Source of the DNA: Blastomyces gilchristii SLH14081
Taxonomy: Eukaryota > Ascomycota > Eurotiomycetes > Onygenales > Ajellomycetaceae
Reading direction: 5' to 3'
NCBI RefSeq assembly: GCF_000003855.2
Contig: NW_003101682.1
Coordinates: forward strand, 6,552,779-6,616,778
DNA length: 64,000 nucleotides
Shown: in pieces, positions 11,778 to 23,400 of the stretch
How the letters are laid out: every line of letters begins with the position of its first letter
Position numbering within the stretch: the stretch's first letter is position 1
Notes under the pieces: model-generated
Seen by the model: only the letters and a program-made list of their open reading frames with translations
Told to the model about the DNA's origin: nothing
The model's database searches: none
Program-made: the position numbers and the translations under genes

Positions 11778-12067
11778 TATAACTAGGGATTGACGGAATT
11801 GACATCCCTGGTGTGATCTGCGCCGGACTAGCATTGGCATTGCTTGTTTTGCAGTGAGTCTCATTCTCCTGCCAACGACTCACCACTCACAACCTTGAGA
11901 CGGTCAACGTGGATGGGCTGTTGGCTGTATTTTTATGTCTGTCTTGGCTACCCCGCTGACAATCTCTCTCTCTCTCTATACAGCCTACAGTAGGATCTCC
12001 AGAAATCTAAGTCAAGCCCTGTATATACATTATATATACATTATACATATAGATTAGAGACAACTCA

Positions 12068-14508
12068 ATGGCCGATTTTGGCTCCGACCTCTCCTCTTCC
12101 TCCTCCTCCTCCTCCTCGCCTCCCATCCCCCCCACGTACAACCACCATGACATGAACCTGAGTGAAAAGGAGGCCTTTGACGCCTACATCCGCCCCAACG
12201 ACAGCTACACCCCGGACGGCGTGTACTGGGCCGACCTGCCCCTGTACCGGCGCATCGCCTTCGTCTGCAAATATGACGCCGCGGAGGCCGCTAGGGAGTT
12301 TGCCGGCTTCTGGACAATGTTCAAGCAGGACCCGCTGGCCCCCGTCGCGTACTATTTTAGAAACATGGTGCTTCCGGGCGCTGGGCTGGGACTTGAAGGG
12401 TGAGTGCCATTAGTGCCCGTTGAGTGGGTCGTTTATCCATGAGACCGGACTGCCCAGCCCTTGGCGGCTGGGTTAGGAATGCTGGGCATTGCTTAGCATT
12501 GACTCCCGAAAAGAGACGAAGCTAACTAACTTCCTCTTGGCCATGTAGATACGTTCTATTTTCCATTGGGAATATCAAGCCGTTGTTCCAAAGGGCGTTT
12601 CCGGAATGTTGGGCCACGAAGGAAATCTGCAATCCCACCTGGATTGCCGCCGTGGAGTATCTGGAGATTTGCGGAATCATTGTCGGCCAGATAATAGTTG
12701 GCATCATTGGTGACTGGTATGAATTAGTTATGAAAATATATTCATACACATATATACATTCGATTTTTACTAACTCCATCTAGGGTTGGACGACGATTTG
12801 GCCTCATCCAAGATGCCGTTATCATGCTTCTCGGGCTGGTGATGATCACTGCGGCCTGGGGCGTCACCCAAAATGGCTGGGTTATCTGCTATGTCTGGTC
12901 CCTCTTCTTCTACGGTATAGGAGTCGGTATGTATTATCAGCTTTAGATCGTGAGGAAAAATGATTATATCGTTTGTCTAATAAATCCCGTGTATATAGGA
13001 GGAGAATACCCAATGACAGCTACCAGTGGGATGGAAAACGCCGTGGGTTCTGGCAGAGTCTCCAACAAGGAGGATCGACTCCATCGTGGCCGCAAAGTGA
13101 CCAGCGCCTTTTTGATGCAAGGCTGGGGCCAGTTCTTCAACCAGGTCCTCTTGATTATCCTCCTCCTCTGTTTTCACCACGGTAGCGGGAACCCGCCTTA
13201 CTCGACCGTGGCCGCCCAATGGACTTATCGTGTCTCTTTCGCCATCCCTGCTGTCGGCACCCTTTGGCTAGTTTACTACCGTTACTTCAAGATGAAAGCA
13301 GCCAGCAAACAGCTGTCGATTGCCAAGGCTAAGGCTAAAGTAACAGGCTACGACACCCAGTCTCTGGTTCTGGCTTTCAAATACTTTGGCCCCCGTCTAA
13401 TAGCTACCGCAGGTAGTTGGTTTGCAAATGATGTGTTCTTTTACGGTAATAAGCTCTTCCAGAGTGAGTTTATTGCTGTCATTAGTCCGAATTCTAATTC
13501 GATTATGCCGGGTTGGTTATATAACCTGATCAACGTTGGCGTTTCGCTTGTGGGATATTATATGGCTGGTATGTGCGATCGATCAACTAGACCCTGTCAT
13601 CCTCCCTTTATCCGTTTGCTAATGGCAATTCAACAGCTTTCTTCATCGACAACAAACTCTATGGCCGAAAAAGGATGCAGCAAGTCGGATTCCTAATGGA
13701 TTTCATCTTCTTCATCATCCCCGCCTTCAACTTCGAATACTACACCTCCCCAGAACACATCCACGCATTCCAGGCCATGTACTTCCTCAGCAGCTTCTTC
13801 AACCAATTCGGGCCCAACGCAGTCACCTTCCTCGTCGCAGCAGAGGTATTCCCCACCCCCATCCGTGCAACAGCCCACGGGTTTGCCGCCGCAGTTGGTA
13901 AGCTCGGTGCCCTCCTCGCCGCCGTCCTCTACAACTACATCGACACCCAAACCAAATTCTACGTCGTCCCCTGGTTCGGCCTGGCAGGGATGGTCATCAC
14001 CTGGCTCTTCCTCCCAGATACCACAGGGCTGGACCTCAAGGAACAAGAGCGCCGCTGGCACTACCTCCGCAGCGGGCGCGAGAGCGAATACCACGGCCCC
14101 GCCGTACACCCGAAGCATCTGTCGCTCTGGGAACGCTTCCGCGGCGCGGGCAAGTACTACGACGCCGATCTGGACTATAAGCGCAAAGTCGACGAGATGC
14201 GCGGGGACTGGGAGGCGCTCATGGCGCGCCGGGCCGCGGAGGAGCTGCAGTTTGAAGGGGAAGACTTGGATGAGGGCCTTAAGCACGCGCATGTCCTGTC
14301 GTATTTCGAGCGGACGAGCCCGATGATTTTTGTGAACGAGAAGCAGGCCGCCGTTGCCGCCGCTGCTGCTGCTGCTAGTGACGTTAGTGATGTTAGTGAT
14401 CGTGATGAGAACGGCGGTGACTCGATGGGTGATGTTATTTCACCGGCACGGCTTTCCGAAGAGATGTTGCCACCGCCGAAGGCGGATTTGGGGAGCAATA
14501 TTTCTTGA
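12068..14508 (+). CDS. MFS transporter, phosphate / glycerophosphodiester (PHS) type
   Basis: Five exons (12068-12399, 12549-12716, 12784-12926, 12999-13568, 13637-14508) give 694 aa; all four introns have GT-AG ends and keep the frame. It is a plasma-membrane-type major facilitator with about 12 membrane segments. The MFS loop signature GDWVGRRFG is at residues 165-173 and GGEYPMTATSG at 215-225, the position of the GGDYPLS motif in Pho84-like phosphate:proton symporters. AEVFPTPIRATAHG and a final LPDTTG-LDLKEQE stretch are typical of the sugar-porter/PHS branch. Fungal relatives import inorganic phosphate or glycerophosphodiesters; the substrate cannot be fixed from sequence alone. There is an N-terminal Ser run (residues 9-17) and a long hydrophilic C-terminal tail with a poly-Ala and SDVSDVSD stretch. 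The Kozak context CTCAATGGCC supports the start. Confidence 0.88.
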
Positions 14509-15790
14509 GTAGAGTAGAGGTGTGCTCTGTTTACATTCCCCCCCCCTAAACCTCCAATCTCATTTTCGACTTTTGATTCGTATATTTTTGACACTTTCTT
14601 TTTTTGAGATTGTTCATCTGAGTTCTGTTTGGCTATCATATTACCCCACATACATGACTAAAAAAGAAAAAAGGCGCAAATTACTTATACAATGATTTAA
14701 CCATGATATCATATTCAGGCATCTGTTTTGGTTGATGAATTTTAGTTATTGTTTTTCTTTACATACATGGGTACATATCCCTCCCATTATACAGGTATAT
14801 GCATATACATGTACAGTACATACATATATATATATATATATTTTTTCCTGTTTTGACTTTATGAGCTAACACACTTAATCTCCTTACTTTTTGGGCGTGC
14901 ATGCTACGCACAATTTAAGGTTTGATAGCAGCCCGTCTACGGGCTTGTCCTTTGTGAATCCGATAAGCTTATCGCACTTAAGGTTTCAAGCTACGTCACC
15001 CCCAGCTCACGATCGACTGTTTTGGCGCACTTTTCCAGATCTATCGTATCAAGATGCGTCCAAAGCGTGCAGATTACCCGGAAGTCTGCTGCAAGAATCC
15101 TTAAAATAAGGCAGTACACAGCAGTCCTACTTCAGTTTATCTAATCAAACAGTACAGCTTTCTTCCCTTTTTGTTCTTGGAGGCTGGAGGGGTCTCCTCG
15201 GTTAGCCGGGGGAAACCATGATAGTCCGATTGGAGACCCCTTAGGGAAAGCTCGAATCACCGCGACTATGACCAATTAACCCCTTGACATGCAGGGCTAT
15301 CTATTTTGTGAATTCTATACGGAAGATGAGACCAAGCTCGACGCGCGGACAAGCCATTGCTGTATCGCTGACTATGAAAGCTACGGCTGCACTCTACTGG
15401 GTCATGTAGAACTCAATTAACGAGATCCGGAGTTCACCGGAGTTGTGTCCTGCTCTTTGGCTCATTATGCGTTCATAGGTTGGAATACGATGGCATCATT
15501 GGGCTACGTTGAACTGTTCAGCCGATTGTACAGTACATCTACCTCTTCACCTAAGGGAGTTGTGCTAGGCATGGCTCATTTCAACTTTCGCCTCCCCTCC
15601 ATCCATCCCATTCAAATCATACAGGATTTTTGGCTTTTTCGGGATTAGCGATATGGCCCTTTTTCATGGCCGTATTAAGTTGAAAACAAGCCCTCCCTGA
15701 TCATCTATACCCCCAAGCACTTCTTTCCGTTACTGCTGCTACCCATCCTGACACCAAGGTCATTATAACCCCCTATATACACCAACGACA
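14509..15790. other. Intergenic region and rds1-like promoter
   Basis: No gene recognised. An AT-rich 3' region (14515-14880) with TATA/TACATG repeats is followed by normal-GC DNA. It holds a hairpin carrying AGGGG/CCCCT motifs (15188-15241) and a TATATA box at about 15773, 18 bp upstream of the downstream ATG. A 67-codon open frame near 15445 shows no family resemblance. Confidence 0.5.
15188..15241. promoter_or_regulatory. Inverted repeat with paired STRE-like motifs
   Basis: AGGGGTCTCC (15188-15197) is perfectly complementary to GGAGACCCCT (15232-15241); TCGG and CCGA just inside can extend the pairing. Each arm contains the stress response element AGGGG/CCCCT recognised by Msn2/4-type zinc fingers. 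It lies about 550 bp upstream of a gene from the stress-linked Rds1 family. The regulatory role is inference. Confidence 0.4.
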
Positions 15791-17476
15791 ATGTCTCTCA
15801 AACAAACGGTCATAGGGCTCCTTGCGAGCGCTTACGCCATCATCGTGGTATCAGCACAAAGGAGTATCACGTATGCAGATGGCATCGTGGTCCCTGCATC
15901 GGTTCCAACAGTCACCGGCATCGATGTCTCCCGTGGCTCGTTCACAGGCACACCAACTGTTACTGGCGCTTTGTCGGGAACGGCCATTTTGGGGACGGCT
16001 ATCTCGCCCAAGCCTGCTCCGGCAAATGCAACAACGTATCCTAGCGATGGACGGCTTCATGATCCCCAGCCTGCTCCATACGTCCCCGGAGGCGGCCTTG
16101 GGACGAATGGCACAATGCCCGTTTATAATGCGAAGAGTGACTATGATTTCCAATCTCTTGTACGTGTTTACACTCGCCACCTCCTTCTTTTTCCTTTTTC
16201 TTTTTTTCCCCCTCATTGAGATGTCTCTGCAAATCACGCGGGAGCATAAGACACTCATCTAACGCAGTTGATATGGATGTGCTAGGCGCTCGCCCTGTAC
16301 TTCAAATGGATAGAGCTCGATCTCCTCGACTACGGCTTATCCCACTTCTCCCAAAAAGAATTGACAAACGCCAACCTGTCCAGCGAAGACCGCTATCTCA
16401 TTAGTTTCATGAGCGAGCAAGTAGTCGGCCACGCAACGATGCTCACCAACATCCTCGGCCGCGCCGCGCCCAAGCAATGCAACTACAACTATCCAAACTT
16501 CACCGACGTCCGCGAATGGCTCGACTTCTCCCAGAAACTCATCCGCAACAACGAGGCCGGCGTCTACGGCTTCCTCCCGCACCTCACCTCGCGCGAAGCA
16601 GCCGCTCTGGTCCTACGCTCTGTAACCGTCACGGCCCGCCAGCAGGTAATCTTCCGTCAATTCGAAGGCCTCTTCCCCATGCCCGTGTGGTTCGAAGTCG
16701 GCATCCCGCAGTCGTGGGCCTGGTCCCTGCTGGCGCCCTACATCGCCTCGTGCCCCACAACCAACCAGTCGCGGCTGGTCTGGCAGAACTTCCCCGCGCT
16801 GCGCGTGCTCAGCCAGCCCAACCCGTTCCGCACCAACGGCTCCGCCGCCGTCAACGAGACTCTGGGCCCCTGGCTCAACTCGGCGAACTTCACCGAGATC
16901 CCGCCGCGGCAGCGCTGCAATGTCTCCGAGTGCGGGCCAGCCATCACGCAGAACCGCTCCATCCCGCTCTCCCGCCCGGGCCGCCCGGTGCGCCTGCAGT
17001 GGGAGGCGCCGGGAAAACCTGTCGGCCCGGGCAATGGCTATGTCACGCATTCCAGCGCGGCGGGCCCGCCGGCGTTTGTGGCGTGGGTGACGCAGCTGAA
17101 TGTGACGTATTCGCCGCTAACGGATGTGGTCATGATGGGTGGAGGTGTGGGGAACGCGACTAATTCAACCACAGGCGGCGGCGGCGGTGGTGGTCGTGGT
17201 GGTCGTGGTAGTGGCCGTAGGGCCCACGGCCGCATAGAGTTCCTAGATCCCCGGCAGGTTAGTGATAACGGGACTACTGGCGGTGGTGGTGGTGGTGGTG
17301 CTGCAGGGAGCGGGCTCACGATACAACCAGACCTCTCGACGTACGAGGGCGACCCGGCGATCAACGGGACGATTTTCATTGCGCTTACGGATTCGAATCC
17401 GTTCCTTACGCCGTTTAATTTGAGTTTGATTAATCCGCATGTTGTGGCGGGGCCGGCGGTTTATCAGGCTGGGTAA
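15791..17476 (+). CDS. Secreted Rds1-type ferritin-like domain protein
   Basis: Two exons, 15791-16159 and 16286-17476 (intron GTACGT...CTAG), encoding 519 aa. A cleavable signal peptide is visible (hydrophobic residues about 7-20, ending VVSA-Q). A Thr/Val/Pro-rich linker follows, then a ferritin-like helical domain from about residue 118: YFKWIELDLLDYGL, EDRYLISFMSEQVVGHATML with Glu and His in helix positions, and VLRSVTVTARQQVIFRQFEG. This matches fungal Rds1-family proteins (fission yeast Rds1 responds to nutrient and stress signals). The biochemical role of the family is not settled; metal binding is inferred from the ferritin-like fold. The C-terminal third has Gly-rich runs (about residues 425-470), and many N-x-S/T sites fit secretion. 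The exon structure restores a continuous frame. Confidence 0.87.
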
Positions 17477-18339
17477 AGAAAGGGGGGGTTAATAAGTGAG
17501 GGAGACAGGGGGGTGGGGGGGTTGGCTTTGTTTCTAATCGTTTCGGAGGAGAGGATGTATGTATACTCTTAAAAAGTTATTTGTTGCTTTTGGGTGTGGT
17601 GGGGTTGAAGGAGGGGGAGGGTGTAAGGAGTAAAGAATTTGGTTATGAGAGAAGGGAGATGTGATATTTGTTGGGACATCTGTAGTAGTGAAAAGGGGAA
17701 GGGGAGAATGATGATAAGACAGGATAGTTGTTGAGCATGTGTAACTTATGATTTTCCACATATATAGTTATTCATTTTTCTGTCTCTTGGAATTATAAAC
17801 TGTGCATGTATATGTATTTAAATACATGTAGTTAGGTGAGAGAGATTCAAGAGTTTGATAGTTTGATAGCTGCTATCAATCCACACTGATAGAACATACA
17901 TATATAACATGGCAAGTTAGTAGTTAATTGTATTTCATTTACAGCAAGACATGTATCTTTACAACTGATATCAGGGTTTGCTAATATTACATTTCTGATA
18001 ATTATATATGTTGTGATAACTACTATGAAACATATGAACATGAGATATTTAGTTGAATGTGAAGTGGAATCTGGTGAAAATTTAAACATCAAAATCACAA
18101 ATATAAATAAAACTGACTCAGTGCATATATGAGTAGGGAAGGGGTTGGATAATTAAGTTCGATTGAGTTACAATATCTACCCTTTGCCAATTGATGGCTC
18201 TTCTTGCTGGAAGATATTGCAATGATCAGACAACTTGTAACTAGTAATGTCAGGACAGCATATTTAAAAACCAGCACATCAAGACATCTTAAACATCTCC
18301 TGCATAGTTACTTACGCTGTACTTATCTATAGTTACCAG
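17477..18339. other. Intergenic, partly AT-rich
   Basis: 3' region of the Rds1-like gene with G-runs (17486-17522), then about 500 bp of AT-richer DNA (17750-18270) that may be an old mutated repeat. Short open frames on the - strand have no recognisable content. Confidence 0.5.
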
Positions 18340-19850
18340 ATTGCTTTCGCGTCATTCGGTCATTCTCTCTACCTGCGGCACTGCACTTGATAGAGAAATC
18401 CTCTGAAACACCTCTCCTCTGCGGGAAGCTGGAATTCGAGCGCGCCTGTAGAGTCACCGACATTCTTGCCAAACAGAACAAGGTCCCCAGAGACATTGGA
18501 GATGCATTTGTGAGAGCGATCGACCGACCTGTGCGATGAGATTACTCAGATATATCGACTAGTCTCTCGTTCCAGAAGCTGCCGTTTTCAAACAGAAGAC
18601 GCTCTCATCGAAGAGTACTTTGACATTCTGGAGGACACCGCGCCCATCTTCTTCCAGAAGATGTCTCTTGCGGACTTTAATTCCTACGAGTTTGAGTATC
18701 CTGTATCTCCTCGCTCGCATTGAAGAGGAGAAGAGTTCTTGGGAATACTGTGAAACTGTTGAAGGTGACATTTCCAACCTCACCCACACCGCAACACTAT
18801 TTGAGTAATGGCGGATGGCATGATGAAAGGTGTGTTTTTGATGGACGGAGTCAGCACCCTTTTCCCCCCGCCCCGCCCTTTCCCCATGACTCCTCGAGAA
18901 CTAATAGACTAATTCCGCTTATTTAGGCGCTGGCATGGCGTTGGGATGCCTCATGAGTTTGTTGGTACCAGGCCAGTGGGCGAAAGATATGAATGGCGGG
19001 CGCCGCTGATGCGGGGCCGCAGCGGTGTCCCTCATACAATTATCACCTCATACCATGTCACTGAATCGCAGGCGCCGATTCTACGAGGCGAGCTGATGAC
19101 TATCCTTCGCGTGACATGGTGGAAAAACAAGGTCGTTTTCGATAGAGGTTATCAGGTCCTTCCGGTGCGAGCATGTACATGTACATGTACAGTCCAGTAT
19201 TTCCATCTATCTCATATAACAACACTACTCAACTTTAAGAGCTATAAATCATACCGCCGAACAATGCTGATTGACATTAATGAACCAGATCCTCCTCCTC
19301 TCCGTTCGCCCCGGTTCTTTTCGACTCATCGAAGCCTTCCACAATGGATCCAAATTTGTGTTGCGGTATGGCAAGCCGGTTCCTGTGAAGCTCACTGATC
19401 CCATGGAGCATCGGATGGAAGGTGTATAACTGGGCATTCAGGTGGATCCTCTCCACTGCAGATGGAGATGCTTGATAACCTATACACCTACATACTACTT
19501 CAAACCCTGTCGGCTAGTTCCTCTAGAGGGCCCTTCCATTGCTAGCCAAGATTCCCGCAACGTCATCTCGGAATGGTTCGGAGAACGGCAAGCAGACTTA
19601 TCATCAACATCCTCGATGTGCAGTAAACGGCAACCCGCGTATCTCGTCAATTCTCCTGAATCGCATCGCTGTGCCGCGTCTGCTGAATCCAGACTCGCTG
19701 CCTAGGGCTACCTATGTGCCGGAAGTAGATGGCCCTTCATCATCACGGACACCATCATTGCCAAAATCCTAGCCACCACCGTCACTGTCGTCGTGGTCGT
19801 CCTCACCTGGATCGCCATTGGTGCCGTTTTCATACCCCCCTGTCTATATA
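18340..19850 (+). pseudogene. Decayed gene of unknown function with C-terminal membrane segment
   Basis: Normal-GC, protein-like sequence on the + strand, split among frames. One run reads LEFERACRVTDILAKQNKVP (about 18432-18491); it continues after a frame change near 18525 with DLCDEITQIYRLVSRSRS and DILEDTAPIFFQKMSLADF, and after another near 18690 with ILYLLARIEEEKSSWEYCET. Further pieces are GAGMALGCLMSLLVPGQW (about 18927-18980), LIEAFHNGSKFVLRYGKPVP (about 19330-19390) and a hydrophobic segment ILATTVTVVVVVLTWIAIGA (about 19770-19830). The fragments run in the same direction and could once have formed one helical, membrane-anchored protein. No family was recognised. Unannotated introns could explain part of the disruption, but the frame changes at 18525 and 18690 lack usable splice sites nearby. 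Confidence 0.4.
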
Positions 19851-20434
19851 TAATAAGGCTGCATCCAGCCCAGGGGCGCGTTATTAAACATTTTCAACTA
19901 CCGATTTTTTGTCGTCTCTCTCTCAAGGCAGACACCAGCATCATCACCTGTGATCCAGATCTGAAAAATTCCTTTGATGACAGGATAGATATTATATTAG
20001 TATTAGATATTGAAATTTATAAGATTCTACTCTACTAGAATTAAATATAATGCTAGAAATAATATAGAAAAGAAGAGAAAAGAAATAGGAGGTGACGCGA
20101 GTCAGCCATCCAGATATAAGGCGATGTAGCAAAGATGAGAGGAGTGATTAAATATTTTTGTCAAGGGGGTATCCAAAATTTTACGGTCATGAATACGAAG
20201 GTAAAACTTCCATCGCGAAAGGATCCGTGTTTGCTCCAGCTAGAGGCAACTTTTTTACCTATCGAGCGCTTGGGATTCGCACTGTTGTTTTCCATTCCCG
20301 ACGAATTTTTAGCAAAGCCATTCCATTTCCGGAAAGGGGATGTGAACATAACAACGAAGGCGTATGGAAATATTAAAAATATTAAAAAAATTAAAAAAAA
20401 AGAAAAAAGAAAAAGAAAAGAAAAAGAAACATAC
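19851..20434. other. Region after the decayed gene; probable last exon of the ABC gene
   Basis: A tract of A/AAG near 20382-20430 lies in what appears to be the last intron of the - strand ABC transporter (donor directly left of 20435). The final coding exon should lie within about 20100-20360, but I could not choose between acceptors. No other gene is seen. Confidence 0.4.
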
Positions 20435-23400
20435 CATTTGATAATAAGTACCTCTCTGTTTCAGCAAATTGGCATGGGTCCCGACTTCCAAGATGCCACC
20501 CTCGCCAAAGACGAAAATGACATCGGCGTTTTGGACCGTAGCTAATCGATGCGCGACAACAACCACCGTCCTCCCCTTAGCAGTCCGTTCAATGGCTTCT
20601 TGTACATGCTTTTCTGACTCCGAGTCGAGGCTGGAGGTCGCTTCGTCTAGTAGCAGGATGCTGGGGTTGCGGATGAGAGCTCGTGCGATACATATGCGCT
20701 GCTTCTGGCCGCCGCTCATTGCTAAACCGCGGAGGCCGACGTCGGTGTTGTAGCCTACATTTTACCAGATAGACGTTGTGAGCATCCTGTGGAGGGGGAG
20801 CGGGGGCTTGTAATGTAGGTAGGTGGGATTCCCTGCTACTGACCGTCTGGAAGTGAAATGATGAAGTCATGAATGTTCGCATCTTTACATGCTTTTTGGA
20901 CATCTTCGTCGGTGAATTGGGTGGGATCAACGCCTAGCAAAACGTTGTCCTTGATGGATCCTTCACAAGGTTGTTAGCAAAGTTCCCTCCGTGGATAGAT
21001 TTCAGGAATGATGTTTTTATTTTTTATTTTTTATTTTTACCTTGGTATAACGCTGGCTCTTGGGATACCAACGAAACAGACTGTCGATAGGAGGACACAT
21101 CAAGGGTGTGGAGGTCGTGCCCGTCGATTGTGATGGTACCACTTTGGTATTCGTAAAACCTGCAAAGCACGTGGAAATCAGAAAATTGTTTATAAGGATG
21201 AGGCAATTAAGGAATACGGCGGATTGAAGGGGGGGCAATACTTCTCAAGCAATCCGATAACGGTCGACTTGCCGCATCCTACTACCAGTGAGTCTCACTC
21301 ATGCATTTCAGTATTACAGACGATGAAAACGTACCGGATGGCCCAACCAAGGCGGCAAATTGGCCCTTCTCGATCTGTTCGGTATTAGCTTTAGGTCATC
21401 TTGTCGGTAGAAAATGATGTCAGAGGTTGGAATATACGCACTGTGAAACTGAGGTTCTTGAACACAGTAATATCCCTCGTCGGATACTTGAAATTGATAG
21501 ACTTGAAATCGATTTGAGCGCCCCCCTCAAAGCGCCCAACAGTCTTCTTTTCACCATCATTGTTACCTTGGGAGGGCCTGACGCTTAATATCCGATTGGC
21601 AGCTCCAGTGGCTTGTGCGATATCTGATTGTTTCATATAATTAGATATATAACCAGAAACGCATATTAATGTCTTGTTAGGCTTACTTGGCGTTACGCTC
21701 CCAAATTGTCCCGCCGCTTGGCCTCCCTGTACATGCTTTGTTAGTAATATTAACGCTTCAGAGTGGAGAGAGAGTGCCTGTTTACCATGACCACGGCGAT
21801 ATAAATAACCATGAAGCGAAGAACGTCATATTCGTAAGTACTCAATAGCTGCGCTCCATACCTGAAAATAGATGTTAGCTATCTTGATTCTTGAGGTCAT
21901 TCAGTGAGAGACAAATACCAGAAGCATAATGCCATGCATGGAAGTTCTATGCTATCCGCGGCCGCGAAGATCAGCGTTGCAAATCTTGCCTTTTTGAAAG
22001 CCTTCGTTACATGGTCTTGTAAAAGATTGGAGTAACGGGTGGTAATAGTATCCTCGAGGGTGAGAGAGGTGACTGTGCGAAATGCTGAAATGGCTTCTGA
22101 CGCAAACTGCGAGCTGCTCTCGAATACAGCTGCATTCATTTTCTCGAATTGTACCTCGTATCTGACCCGAATAAACATCGCTATAATAATGAGTGGGAAC
22201 GCAGAAAATATCGCGACTAAAGTTAATTTCCAGCCGAAGGAAAAAGCTACAGATATGCAGCCGATAATGTTGAATACGGAAATCAGCGGGAAAGCCATCT
22301 GATGGCCAACAAGCTCTTGGAGCTGTGTCGGATCGGTGGAAACTCGGGCTGCTAAAGAGCCGGTCGAATTTCCTTCTTCGTCGAAAAAATGGATCGGCTT
22401 CGTGATGATGTTTTCAAAGTATTCTTGTCGGTATGTGCCGCAAATATACTAACACTGATTAGCTATATAAAGGGCCAGAAGTCAAAAATGCAAGCTTACC
22501 GCAGACAGGCTGGTTGACGCGAAGCCCAGAATGAAGTAAAAAAGTCCAACGCAAAGGGCAAGTATGAAGAACATTAGGGACCAGAATTCGCTCCGGTTAA
22601 TTAGCTCATCGCCAGAAAGCTGAAACACGGCCGTGAGTTGTGCAAAGATGTAGCTTTGGATGGCGAAGGCGGCTAGGTAACCAATAATCAGTTATCTATG
22701 AACAAGAACAATCATGCCTTGCAATATGAATAACCAGAGGGGATATCCTACATCCACAGCCAGCAGCGCCAATGACGATGGCTACATCCAGATACCAGAG
22801 CTTTCTCTGCTCCCAAAGGAACAGCCCGACTGAATTGAACAAGGATCTCGCTTTATATGTCGGTTCAGGTTCTTGGTCCGGCTCACCAACGGTGTCCACT
22901 CTTGACGCTTCTTGAAGGAAGGTCTGCATATCTTCTACTTGGCTTTTTGGATGGGCGTCGCCTTGGATATCAGTATCCTGGTCTCCCATTTCCAGGCGTT
23001 GATTTTCAACCAACGAGTGGTATAACCCTTTGAATTCCAGCAGCTTCTCATGTGTTCCCTGCTCAATGCTTTCCCCTCCTTTCAGCACGATAATCTTATC
23101 CGCCTTTTTTATCGTAGATAACCGATGGGCGATGGTTATGGTTGTGCGATTTTTGGATACACGGTCAAGTGCTTCTTGAACAATGCGTTCTCCCCGAACA
23201 TCTATCGAACTTGTGGCTTCATCTAGGATGAGAATTGGTGGCCTTTTAATGATACTTCGAGCAATTGCAAGTCTCTGGCGTTGCCCGCCGCTGAGTTTCA
23301 AGCCATTCTCTCCAACCATAGTATCATATCCCTAAGAAGATATATCGTAAGAAACATCGCAGGGCCAAATGGGACAAAATGGAGCTTACCAGCGGCAGCT

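Larger units (their letters stand above)
10090..12067. other. Intergenic region rich in microsatellites
   Basis: No gene recognised. It contains an AT-rich A-tract zone (10390-10425), a TGTA tetranucleotide array (10797-10853), a 16-nt C run (11231-11246), a CTTT-type pyrimidine tract (about 11498-11545) and a GAA array (about 11692-11777). Open frames here are repeat-driven. The last 70 bp, with repeated TATATACAT, is probably the promoter/5' leader of the transporter gene. Confidence 0.6.

Noticed and set aside
10576..11886. Multiple 70-110-codon open frames between the AhpD-like and transporter genes
   Set aside because: Driven by TGTA, GAA, CTTT and C-run repeats; translations are Tyr/Met/Cys, Lys or Ser runs.
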